Shown piece after piece: positions 6,748 to 15,800 of a DNA stretch of 64,000 nt. The stretch comes from Okeania sp. SIO1I7. Its GTDB lineage: Bacteria > Cyanobacteriota > Cyanobacteriia > Cyanobacteriales > Microcoleaceae. The number at the start of each line of letters is the position of its first letter. Position 1 is the stretch's first letter. The stretch covers positions 566,719-630,718 of the forward strand of contig JAAHGF010000003.1 in NCBI GenBank assembly GCA_010672585.1, in the 5' to 3' direction. The translations under genes were made by a program, and so were the position numbers. The notes under the pieces were generated by a model. It ran no database searches. It was given only the letters and a program-made list of their open reading frames with translations, and had not been told where the DNA came from.

Positions 6748-8853
6748 ATGAATGCTCAAGCTACAGTTACAAATAAAGCATTATTAAATGGTAAAGGATT
6801 ACCTCCTTTTGAATCTATTAAACCAGAAGATGTAGTACCTACAATGACAGAACTTCTGGCAGAATTAGAGCAAGAATTAACAAACTTAGAAACTACAGTT
6901 AAACCTACTTGGAATGACTTGGTGGAACCCCTACAAAAATTAGTAGACCGTTTAAGTTGGAGTTGGGGAATAGTAGGGCATTTAATGGGAGTAAAAAATA
7001 GCCCTGAACTAAGAAAAGCTTATGATGAAGTACAACCAAAAGTAGTAGAATTTTCTAATAAACTCAACCAAAGTCAACCTCTTTATCAAGCTTTCAAAAA
7101 ATTACATAATAGCGATAGTTGGCAAAATCTAGATTCAGGACAAAAACGCATAGTTGAAGCTGCTATCAGAGATGCAGAACTTTCGGGAGTAGGTTTAGAA
7201 GGCGAACAGCGAGAACGTTTCAATACCATTCAACTAGAATTAGCAGAACTATCTACAAAGTTTTCCAACAATGTCCTTGATGCCACAAAAGCTTTTAGTC
7301 TCACATTGACAAACAAAGAAGAAGTCGATGGTTTACCTCCCAGTTTATTAAGTTTGGCAGCTCAAGGTGCCAGAGATGCTGGAGCAGAAAACGCAACACC
7401 AGAAAACGGACCATGGCGCATCACTCTCGACTATCCCAGTTTTGCGCCCTTTATGCAGCACAGCAAACGACGGGAGTTACGAGAACAACTGTATAAAGCT
7501 TTTATTAGTCGTGCTTCTAGTGGGGAGTTAAACAACTATCCTCTAATTCAACGTATTTTGGAGCTACGTCAACAAAAAACTCAAATTTTAGGCTTTAATA
7601 GTTATGCAGAACTGAGTCTCGCTAGTAAAATGGCGCCTGGTGTTGAAGCAGTGGAAAAGTTATTAGAAGAGCTACGCAGTGTGAGTTATGATGCTGCAGT
7701 TACAGACTTGGAAGAATTGAAAAAATTTGCTGCCAGTAAAAATGCACCAGAGGCAAATGACCTGAAACATTGGGATACCAGTTTTTGGGCGGAAAGACTG
7801 CGGGAAGAAAAGTTTGCTTTTACTGCCGAAGAGTTGCGACCATATTTCCCACTCCCCCAAGTTCTTGATGGTTTATTTGCTTTAGTTAAACGGATATTTG
7901 GTATTAATATTACTGCTGCTGATGGGGAAGCACCAGTATGGCATCAAGATGTGCGTTATTTCCAAGTTAGTGATGAGACAAATACACCCATCGCTTATTT
8001 CTATCTTGATGCTTACAGTCGCCCGGCGGAAAAACGGGGGGGTGCATGGATGGGTGAATGTATCACTCGCGCAAAGCTTGTGGAAAATGGTCAAACTACT
8101 TTGCGTTTGCCAGTAGCTTATTTGCAATGCAACCAAACACCACCTGTAGATGGTAAACCTAGTTTGATGACTTTTAGTGAGGTAGAAACTCTTTTCCATG
8201 AGTTCGGACATGGTTTACAACATATGTTGACAAAGGTTGACTATGCAGGAGCTGCTGGTATTAATAATGTAGAGTGGGATGCAGTGGAGTTACCCAGTCA
8301 GTTTATGGAAAACTGGTGTTACGACCGCGCCACATTATTTGGAATGGCAAAACATTATGAAACAGGGGAAACTCTGCCAGAACATTATTATCAGAAACTT
8401 TTGGCTGCCAGAAATTATATGAGCGGCAGTGGGATGTTGCGTCAGTTGCACTTTGCCTTAGTTGATATTGAGCTACATCACCGTTATCAACCACGTGGTG
8501 AAGAAACAGTGATGGATGTGCGTAACCGCATCGCTCAAACTACTACTGTGTTAGCTCCATTGCCAGAAGATTCATTTTTATGTGCCTTTGGACATATTTT
8601 TGCTGGCGGTTATGCTGCTGGTTATTATAGTTATAAATGGGCAGAAGTATTGAGTGCTGACGCTTTTGCTGCCTTTGAAGAGGCTGGTTTAGAAGATGAA
8701 GTAGCGATCGCTAGTTGTGGTAAACGTTTTCGAGATACAGTATTAGCATTAGGTGGTAGTTTGCATCCTATGGAGGTGTTTAAAACTTTCCGAGGTCGCG
8801 AACCGAACACTGAACCTTTGTTGAGACATAGTGGTTTGATCGCTGCTGCTTAA
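6748..8853 (+). CDS. prlC: M3-family metallopeptidase, oligopeptidase A-like
   Basis: 701 residues, the usual length of bacterial oligopeptidase A/thimet-like enzymes. The zinc signature HEFGH lies at 484-488 inside TLFHEFGHGLQHML, with a likely third ligand glutamate at 514 in VEWDAVELPSQFMENW, the family's second signature. The N-terminal two-thirds is the helical channel domain (GVGLEGEQRERFNTI, TKFSNNVLDAT). It degrades short peptides in the cytoplasm, and there is no signal peptide. The open frame extends to TTG 6724, but ATG 6748 (MNAQATVTNKALL) is the natural start. It is a single gene with no close partner. Confidence 0.92.
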   Translation: MNAQATVTNKALLNGKGLPPFESIKPEDVVPTMTELLAELEQELTNLETTVKPTWNDLVEPLQKLVDRLSWSWGIVGHLMGVKNSPELRKAYDEVQPKVVEFSNKLNQSQPLYQAFKKLHNSDSWQNLDSGQKRIVEAAIRDAELSGVGLEGEQRERFNTIQLELAELSTKFSNNVLDATKAFSLTLTNKEEVDGLPPSLLSLAAQGARDAGAENATPENGPWRITLDYPSFAPFMQHSKRRELREQLYKAFISRASSGELNNYPLIQRILELRQQKTQILGFNSYAELSLASKMAPGVEAVEKLLEELRSVSYDAAVTDLEELKKFAASKNAPEANDLKHWDTSFWAERLREEKFAFTAEELRPYFPLPQVLDGLFALVKRIFGINITAADGEAPVWHQDVRYFQVSDETNTPIAYFYLDAYSRPAEKRGGAWMGECITRAKLVENGQTTLRLPVAYLQCNQTPPVDGKPSLMTFSEVETLFHEFGHGLQHMLTKVDYAGAAGINNVEWDAVELPSQFMENWCYDRATLFGMAKHYETGETLPEHYYQKLLAARNYMSGSGMLRQLHFALVDIELHHRYQPRGEETVMDVRNRIAQTTTVLAPLPEDSFLCAFGHIFAGGYAAGYYSYKWAEVLSADAFAAFEEAGLEDEVAIASCGKRFRDTVLALGGSLHPMEVFKTFRGREPNTEPLLRHSGLIAAA

Positions 8854-9207
8854 ATTAATGTTATACCCAAAGCGATCAATGTTTGCTACATTTTCTTGAG
8901 TAGTAGGGACGTTGCATGCAACGTTCCTACAGAGTAGGGAGTAGGGAGTAGGGGGAAAGAATTGATAATTTCTTTGGGATAATTGATTTGATTTTTTATT
9001 ACTGGAGATGTCTAATACCAATAGTCAAGAATAAAGCAGCATATTTCATATTAATTGTCAACTCACAACTCAACTATTTAATTGTAATTGATGACATCAA
9101 AAATCTCATAAAATACCACTGAATTAGTTTGAAATTGATTGTATTGATAATCACAATGTTATGATTAGCAAGTAGACAATATATGAAATAAACAATCCCA
9201 AATTGAT
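8854..9207. other. repeat-bearing spacer (R4 copy)
   Basis: About 8905-9014 is an R4 element: a palindromic GTAGGGACGTTGCATGCAAC core, GGAGTAG heptamers, then TTGATAATTTC..TTTTTTATTAC and the end GGAGATGTCTAAT. The inverted relative is at 41174-41305. From 9015 to 9207 the sequence is AT-rich and should hold the promoter of the next gene, but no clear elements stand out. Confidence 0.5.
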
Positions 9208-9996
9208 ATGTGTAGATTACTAGGCTATCTCGGTGAGCCAATTTTATTAGAATCAATTGTTAGTCAACCAGAACACTCATTAATAGTTCAAGGTTATCAA
9301 CCTCGCGAAATGAAAGAAGGATTACTAAATGCTGATGGTTTTGGGGTGGGTTGGTATCATCATCAAAAACAAACTTTACCTTTTACTTATAAAAATATTC
9401 AGCCAATATGGAATGATATAAACCTCAATAGTCTCGGTCGTTATATAGAGTCAGGATGTATTATCAGTTATGTTAGAAGTGCAACTCCTGGTCAAGGAAT
9501 TGATGTGAGTAATTGTCAACCATTTAGTTATAAAAATATATTGTTTATTCATAACGGTTATATTGATAAATTCAGATTTACTCTCTATAAAGAAATACGC
9601 TATTACCTCAAAGAAATTCCTTATTTATTGATTAAAGGTAATACAGATTCAGAGCATATTTTTGCATTATTAATTAATGAAATATTATCTAATATTGGTT
9701 GTAATTTTAAACACGCTCTACAGGAAATATTAGGAATTTTGACAGAAATTGCTAAAACAAAGGAAATTAAATTTTTAGCAAATACAATCATTACAGACGG
9801 ACATAAATTAGTTGCTTCTAGGTTTGCCCAAGGTGCGACTCCCCCAAGTCTTTATTGGCTAAAAGACGATCCTCATTTCCCCAATGCTGTGATTATAGCT
9901 TCTGAACCTTTATTTTTAGGTAGGTGGCAAAAATTTCCAGAACAAAGTATTGTTACAGTTAGTGAAAGCCTTGATATTGAAATCTATCAATTGTGA
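9208..9996 (+). CDS. egtC: class II glutamine amidotransferase, EgtC-like
   Basis: 262 residues starting MCRLLGYLGEP, where Cys2 becomes the N-terminal nucleophile once Met is removed. The class II amidotransferase landmarks are present: NADGFGVGWY, ISYVRSATPG, FIHNGYI and GNTDSEHIFALL. Length and motifs fit the EgtC/YafJ group, which hydrolyses gamma-glutamyl amides. In ergothioneine synthesis EgtC removes the gamma-glutamyl group. No egtB or egtD homologue lies nearby, so the pathway assignment is from family similarity only. Start ATG 9208 is fixed because the nucleophile must be residue 2. Confidence 0.8.
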   Translation: MCRLLGYLGEPILLESIVSQPEHSLIVQGYQPREMKEGLLNADGFGVGWYHHQKQTLPFTYKNIQPIWNDINLNSLGRYIESGCIISYVRSATPGQGIDVSNCQPFSYKNILFIHNGYIDKFRFTLYKEIRYYLKEIPYLLIKGNTDSEHIFALLINEILSNIGCNFKHALQEILGILTEIAKTKEIKFLANTIITDGHKLVASRFAQGATPPSLYWLKDDPHFPNAVIIASEPLFLGRWQKFPEQSIVTVSESLDIEIYQL

Positions 9997-10892
9997 AAAA
10001 AATTGAGATTTTTCATAAGGCAAAATATACAGTTATTACATCTAATAAATGTTAAATGAAATGAGGAACCTGATTCAATTAATTTTTTAATCTGTTTAAG
10101 TTGAACATCATTAACTAAACAAATTAATTTCTCGACCAATAAAGAATGTGCTTCCGGAATTTACATTGCTTAACATTTTGCAGGATAGCGATCGCTATAG
10201 TGTATTTACCTGAATTCAATTACTTTTTTGGCGTTGGTAAAGCGCGTGTATGATATTAATCTTAATTACTTAGGAGTCAACCCACCCCTCGCCCCTCCCC
10301 CTCCCAGGAGGGGAGGGGAAGTCATATCATGTCCGGTAGTATCGGTCTTGTCTCGCAAAGGTAGGCAACAGGCAACAGGCAACAGGCAACAGGCAACAGG
10401 CAGGAATACTTAAGAGCAAGAAAAAAAACTTAAATTTCCTGTAGATATTCACTCTTGGGTTTACACAAACGATACCAGCGGACATGATATCAGGAGTCAG
10501 GAGGGAAGAAATAAGAAGAAAGAGGAATAGAAGGAGAAAGTTTTTCGGGGAGCGTAGTCGATTTTCGGAGCTTCCCGTAGGGTGGGATGGCGTTTTGCTG
10601 CGCAACATATAAAGCGGAGCCGCTCTGTCAAGAGCGGGTCTCCTCGCCATATCCATGAGACCAAGAGAGAAAAATTTTTCATTATTAGTCAATCAATTCC
10701 GTTTTCTTTTGAGAGGTAATTATTAATTATTAATTATTAATTATTAATTGTTGAATCCTACTTCCTCGCTCGTACCCATTTCTCCTGTCTCCTGTCTCCC
10801 CCTCCCCTCCTGGGAGGGGCTAGGGGTGGGTTGGGAGGGGTTAGGGGTGGGTTGTCTCCTACCCCTACTAAAAGACTAGTGAAGCGCAAACC
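9997..10892. repeat. repeat-filled spacer (R6, R1 and R2 pieces)
   Basis: From 10240 a segment starting GGCGTTGGTAAAGCGCG and running into the cccacccctcgcccctccc motif is shared with 37089-37200 and, inverted, with 41450-41494 (R6). An R1-type element spans 10324-10490 (ATATCATGTCCGG to GGACATGATAT) and holds GGCAACA heptamers. 10550-10670 is a GC-rich patch without a convincing gene. 10719-10750 is TTAATTA heptamers. 10751-10895 is the right part of an R2 element ending GCGCAAACCCTA. No gene is seen. Confidence 0.6.
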
Positions 10893-12281
10893 CTATGTCA
10901 TATAGACGATCGCCAGATTTCGCCCCTGCTGTTTTGCTTTGTACATTGCTTGATCCGCCATACTAATCAGAGTCTCTGGTGAACTGTCTGTAGTAGGAAT
11001 AACACAAGCAATTCCCATACTAACGGAAACAACAGAACTTACTTCCGAACGTTCGTGGGGAATAGCTAGTAACTGAATAGCTTGTCGAATACCCTCGGCG
11101 ACAGCGATCGCTCCTTGTCGATCCGTATTAGGTAAAATAATTACAAATTCTTCACCACCATAACGAGCAACAAAATCTCCCGGACGCTTGACCGTTTCTG
11201 AAGCAGCATGGGCAATTTGTACCAAACAATTATCTCCAGCTTGATGCCCATAATAATCATTATATAATTTAAAATAATCTGCATCAAATAAAATCAAGGA
11301 TAAAGGTTGTTTTTCTCTTTGAGCACGTTGCCATTCTTGCACGATAGTTTGATCAAAAGTGGAACGATTATAAACTCCTGTTAATCCGTCAATAGTTGCC
11401 AGACGATTTAGCTCTAATTCTAATGTTTTTCTTTCAGTAATATCTCTGACCGTAACAGCAAAACCATCAGCTAATTTTACTGCTATGCAAGAATACCATT
11501 TTTGTTCTTCTTTGTACTTATAATTAAAGTCTTTTTGTAAGGATATTCCTGTTTCTACAACACCGACAAAAGCAGCAAATAAATTAGGATCAATTTTATT
11601 GATAAACCTTCTGAAAATCAACTTTCCAATTAAATTTTCTCGTTCTTGATTGAAGACTTCAGCAATAATAGGATTAACTTCTAGGCAGCGAAAATCTTCA
11701 ATTTCTGCTGTGTTGGGATTTCTAACAGCTTCTAAGGCAGCAACCCCATCAAGGGAACTCCTTAAAATACTAGAAATCAAGGCTCTAGATTGATATAAAA
11801 TTGCTTCTGCTTCTTTTCTTTGTTGAATTTCTTGCTTAAGCTTTTCTTGTTCCTGTTTCAATAGTGCTTTTTCTTGTTGTAAAAGTTTTTGTTGTTTCTG
11901 AATCGTTAACTGACTGTTAATTCTTGCTAAGACTTCTTCCTCCTGAAATGGCTTAGTAATATAATCAATTCCGCCTACTTCAAAAGCTTTGACTTTATCA
12001 AAGACTTCACTTAAAGCACTAATAAAAATAATTGGAATATCTTGAGTTTTCTGATTTGATTTTAAGTGTTTGCAAACTTCATAGCCGTCCATTCCTGGCA
12101 TTTTTATATCTAAAATAATTAAATTAGGGGGTTCTATTTGAGCTGCTTCAATTGCAGTTTCACCATCTATAGCTTTTCTTACTGTATAATTTTTCCCCTT
12201 TAAAATAGTAGTTAAAACTCGTAAATTATTAATTTGATCGTCAACAATTAATATATTACCTACTAATATTTCCTGATTCAT
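10893..12281 (-). CDS. response regulator with PAS and GGDEF domains (diguanylate cyclase)
   Basis: 462 residues from the ATG at 12281 (MNQEILVGNILIVDDQ). The receiver domain covers 1-125: acidic pair D14/D15, phospho-acceptor D58 in LIILDIKMPG, and the lysine in ITKPF. A coiled coil (KQQKLLQQEKALLKQEQEKL, about 130-165) leads to a PAS-type domain (about 170-300) ending TVRDITERK. The GGDEF domain has its signature as GGEEF at 375-379, an active-type sequence. It probably makes cyclic di-GMP when phosphorylated. The frame opens back to TTG 12338, but that leader has no receiver homology. The stop codon TAG lies in the end of an R2 repeat. No kinase gene is adjacent. Confidence 0.85.
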   Translation of the reverse strand: MNQEILVGNILIVDDQINNLRVLTTILKGKNYTVRKAIDGETAIEAAQIEPPNLIILDIKMPGMDGYEVCKHLKSNQKTQDIPIIFISALSEVFDKVKAFEVGGIDYITKPFQEEEVLARINSQLTIQKQQKLLQQEKALLKQEQEKLKQEIQQRKEAEAILYQSRALISSILRSSLDGVAALEAVRNPNTAEIEDFRCLEVNPIIAEVFNQERENLIGKLIFRRFINKIDPNLFAAFVGVVETGISLQKDFNYKYKEEQKWYSCIAVKLADGFAVTVRDITERKTLELELNRLATIDGLTGVYNRSTFDQTIVQEWQRAQREKQPLSLILFDADYFKLYNDYYGHQAGDNCLVQIAHAASETVKRPGDFVARYGGEEFVIILPNTDRQGAIAVAEGIRQAIQLLAIPHERSEVSSVVSVSMGIACVIPTTDSSPETLISMADQAMYKAKQQGRNLAIVYMT

Positions 12282-12883
12282 AAGATTTATTTCACTTTCT
12301 TTACAATATATTTTTTTTACCATTTTTAGGCAGACCAATTAAATCATATAATTGTGAATATACCCAATATTTTTGTATTGTCTTGCAGCAACTAGCCGTT
12401 TGATATTTGACCTGGTATAGTATCAGGAATATCAGTATATTTAATCCTGATTTTGCTAGTTTCAATAACAACTGATATCAGCTTTACTAATTAATATCTA
12501 TTTCATTTGATCTTTGAAATATAAAAACCATATAAATCATTATTTTTTTTGATATAGTCAATCACTTAATGATAGAAAGTTTTTGATTTTATGAGCTTCA
12601 AGTAGGCCATTATGAGCGTTGAAATATTGGACTTTATGACAAATTGGCCATACCTGTTCCCGAACAAAATTTAGCAATAATCCTTAATAAAATTTAACTC
12701 TATGAATAATTTAATCAGTGGTAAAATGTATTATTAAGAAATGTTGAGTTGATGCATCAAAAAACTTATACTTGTTTATAGACAGAAGCAAAAAATATCT
12801 GGATTGTATATTTTTTCAGACAATCAGAGAATTATTAGTGTCGCTAGAAATTTCCGATTAATTAATAAATAAGGAGCATTATA
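12282..12883. other. AT-rich spacer upstream of the LamG gene
   Basis: 600 bp of AT-rich sequence between divergent genes. It must contain the promoters of the GGDEF regulator (minus) and the LamG-repeat gene (plus). AAGGAG seven bases before ATG 12884 is a strong ribosome-binding site. No repeats, RNA genes or further ORFs are recognised. Confidence 0.5.
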
Positions 12884-15800
12884 ATGTCTGAAGTCGCTAC
12901 TAAAAACCTCACCTTTTGGGATACTACCGACTATAAGTATCCAGGGTTTGGCCAAACAGCGCAAATCTCTGATGGTTTAGGAGGTACAATAGGTATCACC
13001 TACAATCAAATAGACTATGATGACCGTGCTTGGAAAGGAAAGCCAGATGGTGATATCCCCATCACAGAAGATCGCCTCCTCTCTGGGGAAATAGAGAATC
13101 AATTTAGCTTAACGGGTCAAGTCAAAGGTATCACTGTTACTATGCCTCAAATCAGGACTATAGGACGTGAAAATAACTATTCTGTTACTCTAGATTTTAG
13201 TAACTACAAAGCTTCTCTAGCTGGCTCAAAAGCAACTGATGGCGCTACCTGTGGTGACACTTATTTGGCCATCTCAAGATTTTTCAACGGTACTGCAGCT
13301 GGATATACAACCATAAAAGTCACAGCAACAACTCTAGATGGTAGTCCAGTAAATTTAGCTGACTGGAAATTATTCAACAGTGGGACCCTTGGCAAAGGGA
13401 ACAATGCTCGAGTATTCCTAGATGCAGCTACTCAAACTATATCTGGTAAAAACTCTCAAGGTAAACAAGAGTTCAGTCCAACTCCACCCAACCCAGGTAC
13501 TTCTTTTGGCACAGATACGGGTCTAGGTTTGTTTCAGTTACCGAGGGACCAACGTTATACATCTATTACCCTTAGTTTCAAACAAAAAAAGATTCAAGGT
13601 GTAATACCTAATGATTTACACGATATTTATGTTGCTAGTAATACTACTTCTACAAGTCCAATTAGTGAAACTCCTGAAACTAAACCTATGGATATAAATA
13701 GTGGTTTACAACTGCATCTGCCACTGAATGAAATAGTTGAAAATGCAGCTAAAGAAAAAGAAGTTGTTGATACTTCAGGCAACAAACTTAATGGCAAAGT
13801 TCATGGTGCAACAATTGTGCCCGACTCGCAATTCGGCAACTGTGTACACTTTGATGGGGTTGATGATTATATTGATCTGCCAAAAGAAACTATTCCTCAA
13901 ACTGGTGCAATTACTATTAGTTTTTGGGCATATGGTGGCAAGTCTTTACCTAAAAATACTGTTTTAATATCTGCATATAATAAAGGTAATCAGCCACTTG
14001 TTCGCGTCTATTTACCATGGTCAGATCGTCGCATCATCCTTGATTATGGAAATCCTTTTGACAGAATTGAGAAGGTAGGTGAGGTTGTTGATTTTAAAGA
14101 TAAATGGACTTACTGGACATTTACTAAGAATGTTGCCAAAGGGGAGATGAATATTTATCTTAATGGTAGTTTGTGGCACAGTGGTACAGGTAAAGACAAA
14201 CCTATAGATTCAGTTGTTAAGGTGATGTTTGGTCGTGAAACTTATAATAGTTTCTATAATGGTCAAATTGCTCATCTACGGATTTATGACCGAGTATTAT
14301 CACCAGAAGACATCAATGAATGTATGAAAGTGGATGGAACTCCTCCACCTATGGATATAAATAATGGTTTACAACTGCATCTGCCACTAAATGAAATAGT
14401 CGAAAATTCAGCTAAGGAAAAAGAAGTTGTTGATGTTTCAGCAGGAAAGCTCAATGGTAAAGTTCATGGGGCAACAGTTGTAGCTGAACCACGCTTTGGT
14501 AACTGCTTAAACTTTAATGGGAATAATGATTATGTTATTATTAACCCAATGCCCAATTTCCCATCAGAAGTGATTACAGTATATTGTTGGATTAAATCGA
14601 ACAATAAAGTCAAAGCAGGAACACCTTTTTCCTATGCTAATTCTCAGAGTGATAATGCCTTTTTATTGTATGACATTAGAAAACTTCTCTTCTTAATTAA
14701 CTGCGGTGCAGGAGACGCAAAGAAAACAGAAGTTGTTTTTAATGATGGTATATGGCATTGTTTAGCTGTTAGTTGGAACAGCAGCAATGGACAACTAAAA
14801 GTTTATCAAGATGGGGAAGAGAAATACTCTGGAACTTTTAGCCAAGGAAAGAAAATTACTTCTGGGGGGTCGCTGGTATTAGGTCAAGAACAGGATAAAA
14901 TTGCGGGAAAATTTGATGCCAATCAGGCTTTTGAGGGTCAAATGGCTCATGTGCGGATGTATAACCGAGTATTATCACCAGAAGAAATTAACGAATGCAT
15001 GAAAGTAGATACAGCTCCTCCACCTATGGATATAAATAGTGGTTTACAACTGCATCTGCCACTGAATGAAATAGTCGAAAATTCAGCTAAGGAAAAAGAA
15101 GTTGTTGATGTCTCAGCAGCAAAACTCAAGGGTAAAGTTAATGGAGAACCAAAAGTTGTAGCAGACTCCCAACTTGGCAATTGTCTAAATTTTGACGGTG
15201 TGGATGATTATATCCAAATGCCAGAAATGAATATTGACTATTCACAAGGTTTGACTGTAGGAGCTTGGGTACAGTATAACAGCTTCAAGAAGTGGTCGAG
15301 AATTATTGACTTTGGAAATGGTGCTCCAAATGACAATATTCTGTTTGCTAATGAACTTACTACTAATAATTTAGCCTTCCAGGTGAATAAAGGTACTACT
15401 CAAAACAGGGTTAAAGCAGATGGCAAACTGGAGTTGAACCAGTGGGTTTATGTAACAGTAACTGTTGATGGGTCAGGTAGTAGCAAAATCTACAAGAATG
15501 GTGAAGAAGTACAGAGTGGTTTAGTACATCTACCTAATAATCTTAATCGCACCAAAAATTACATTGGTAAGAGTAACTGGTCAGTAGATGGATATTTTCA
15601 GGGTAAAATGTCGCATCTGCGGATGTATAACCGACCATTATCTCCTGAAGAAATTAACGAATGTATGAAAGTGGATGAAACTCCTCCACCTATGGATATC
15701 AACCGTGGTTTACAATTGCATCTGCCACTGAATGAAATTGTCGAAAATGCAGCTAAGGAAAAAGAAGTAGTTGATATTTCAGCAGCAAAACTCAAGGGTA

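Noticed and set aside
10228-10692. Short frames in the spacer downstream of egtC
   Set aside because: Made of R6, R1 and GGCAACA repeats in several frames, with no coding-like composition.
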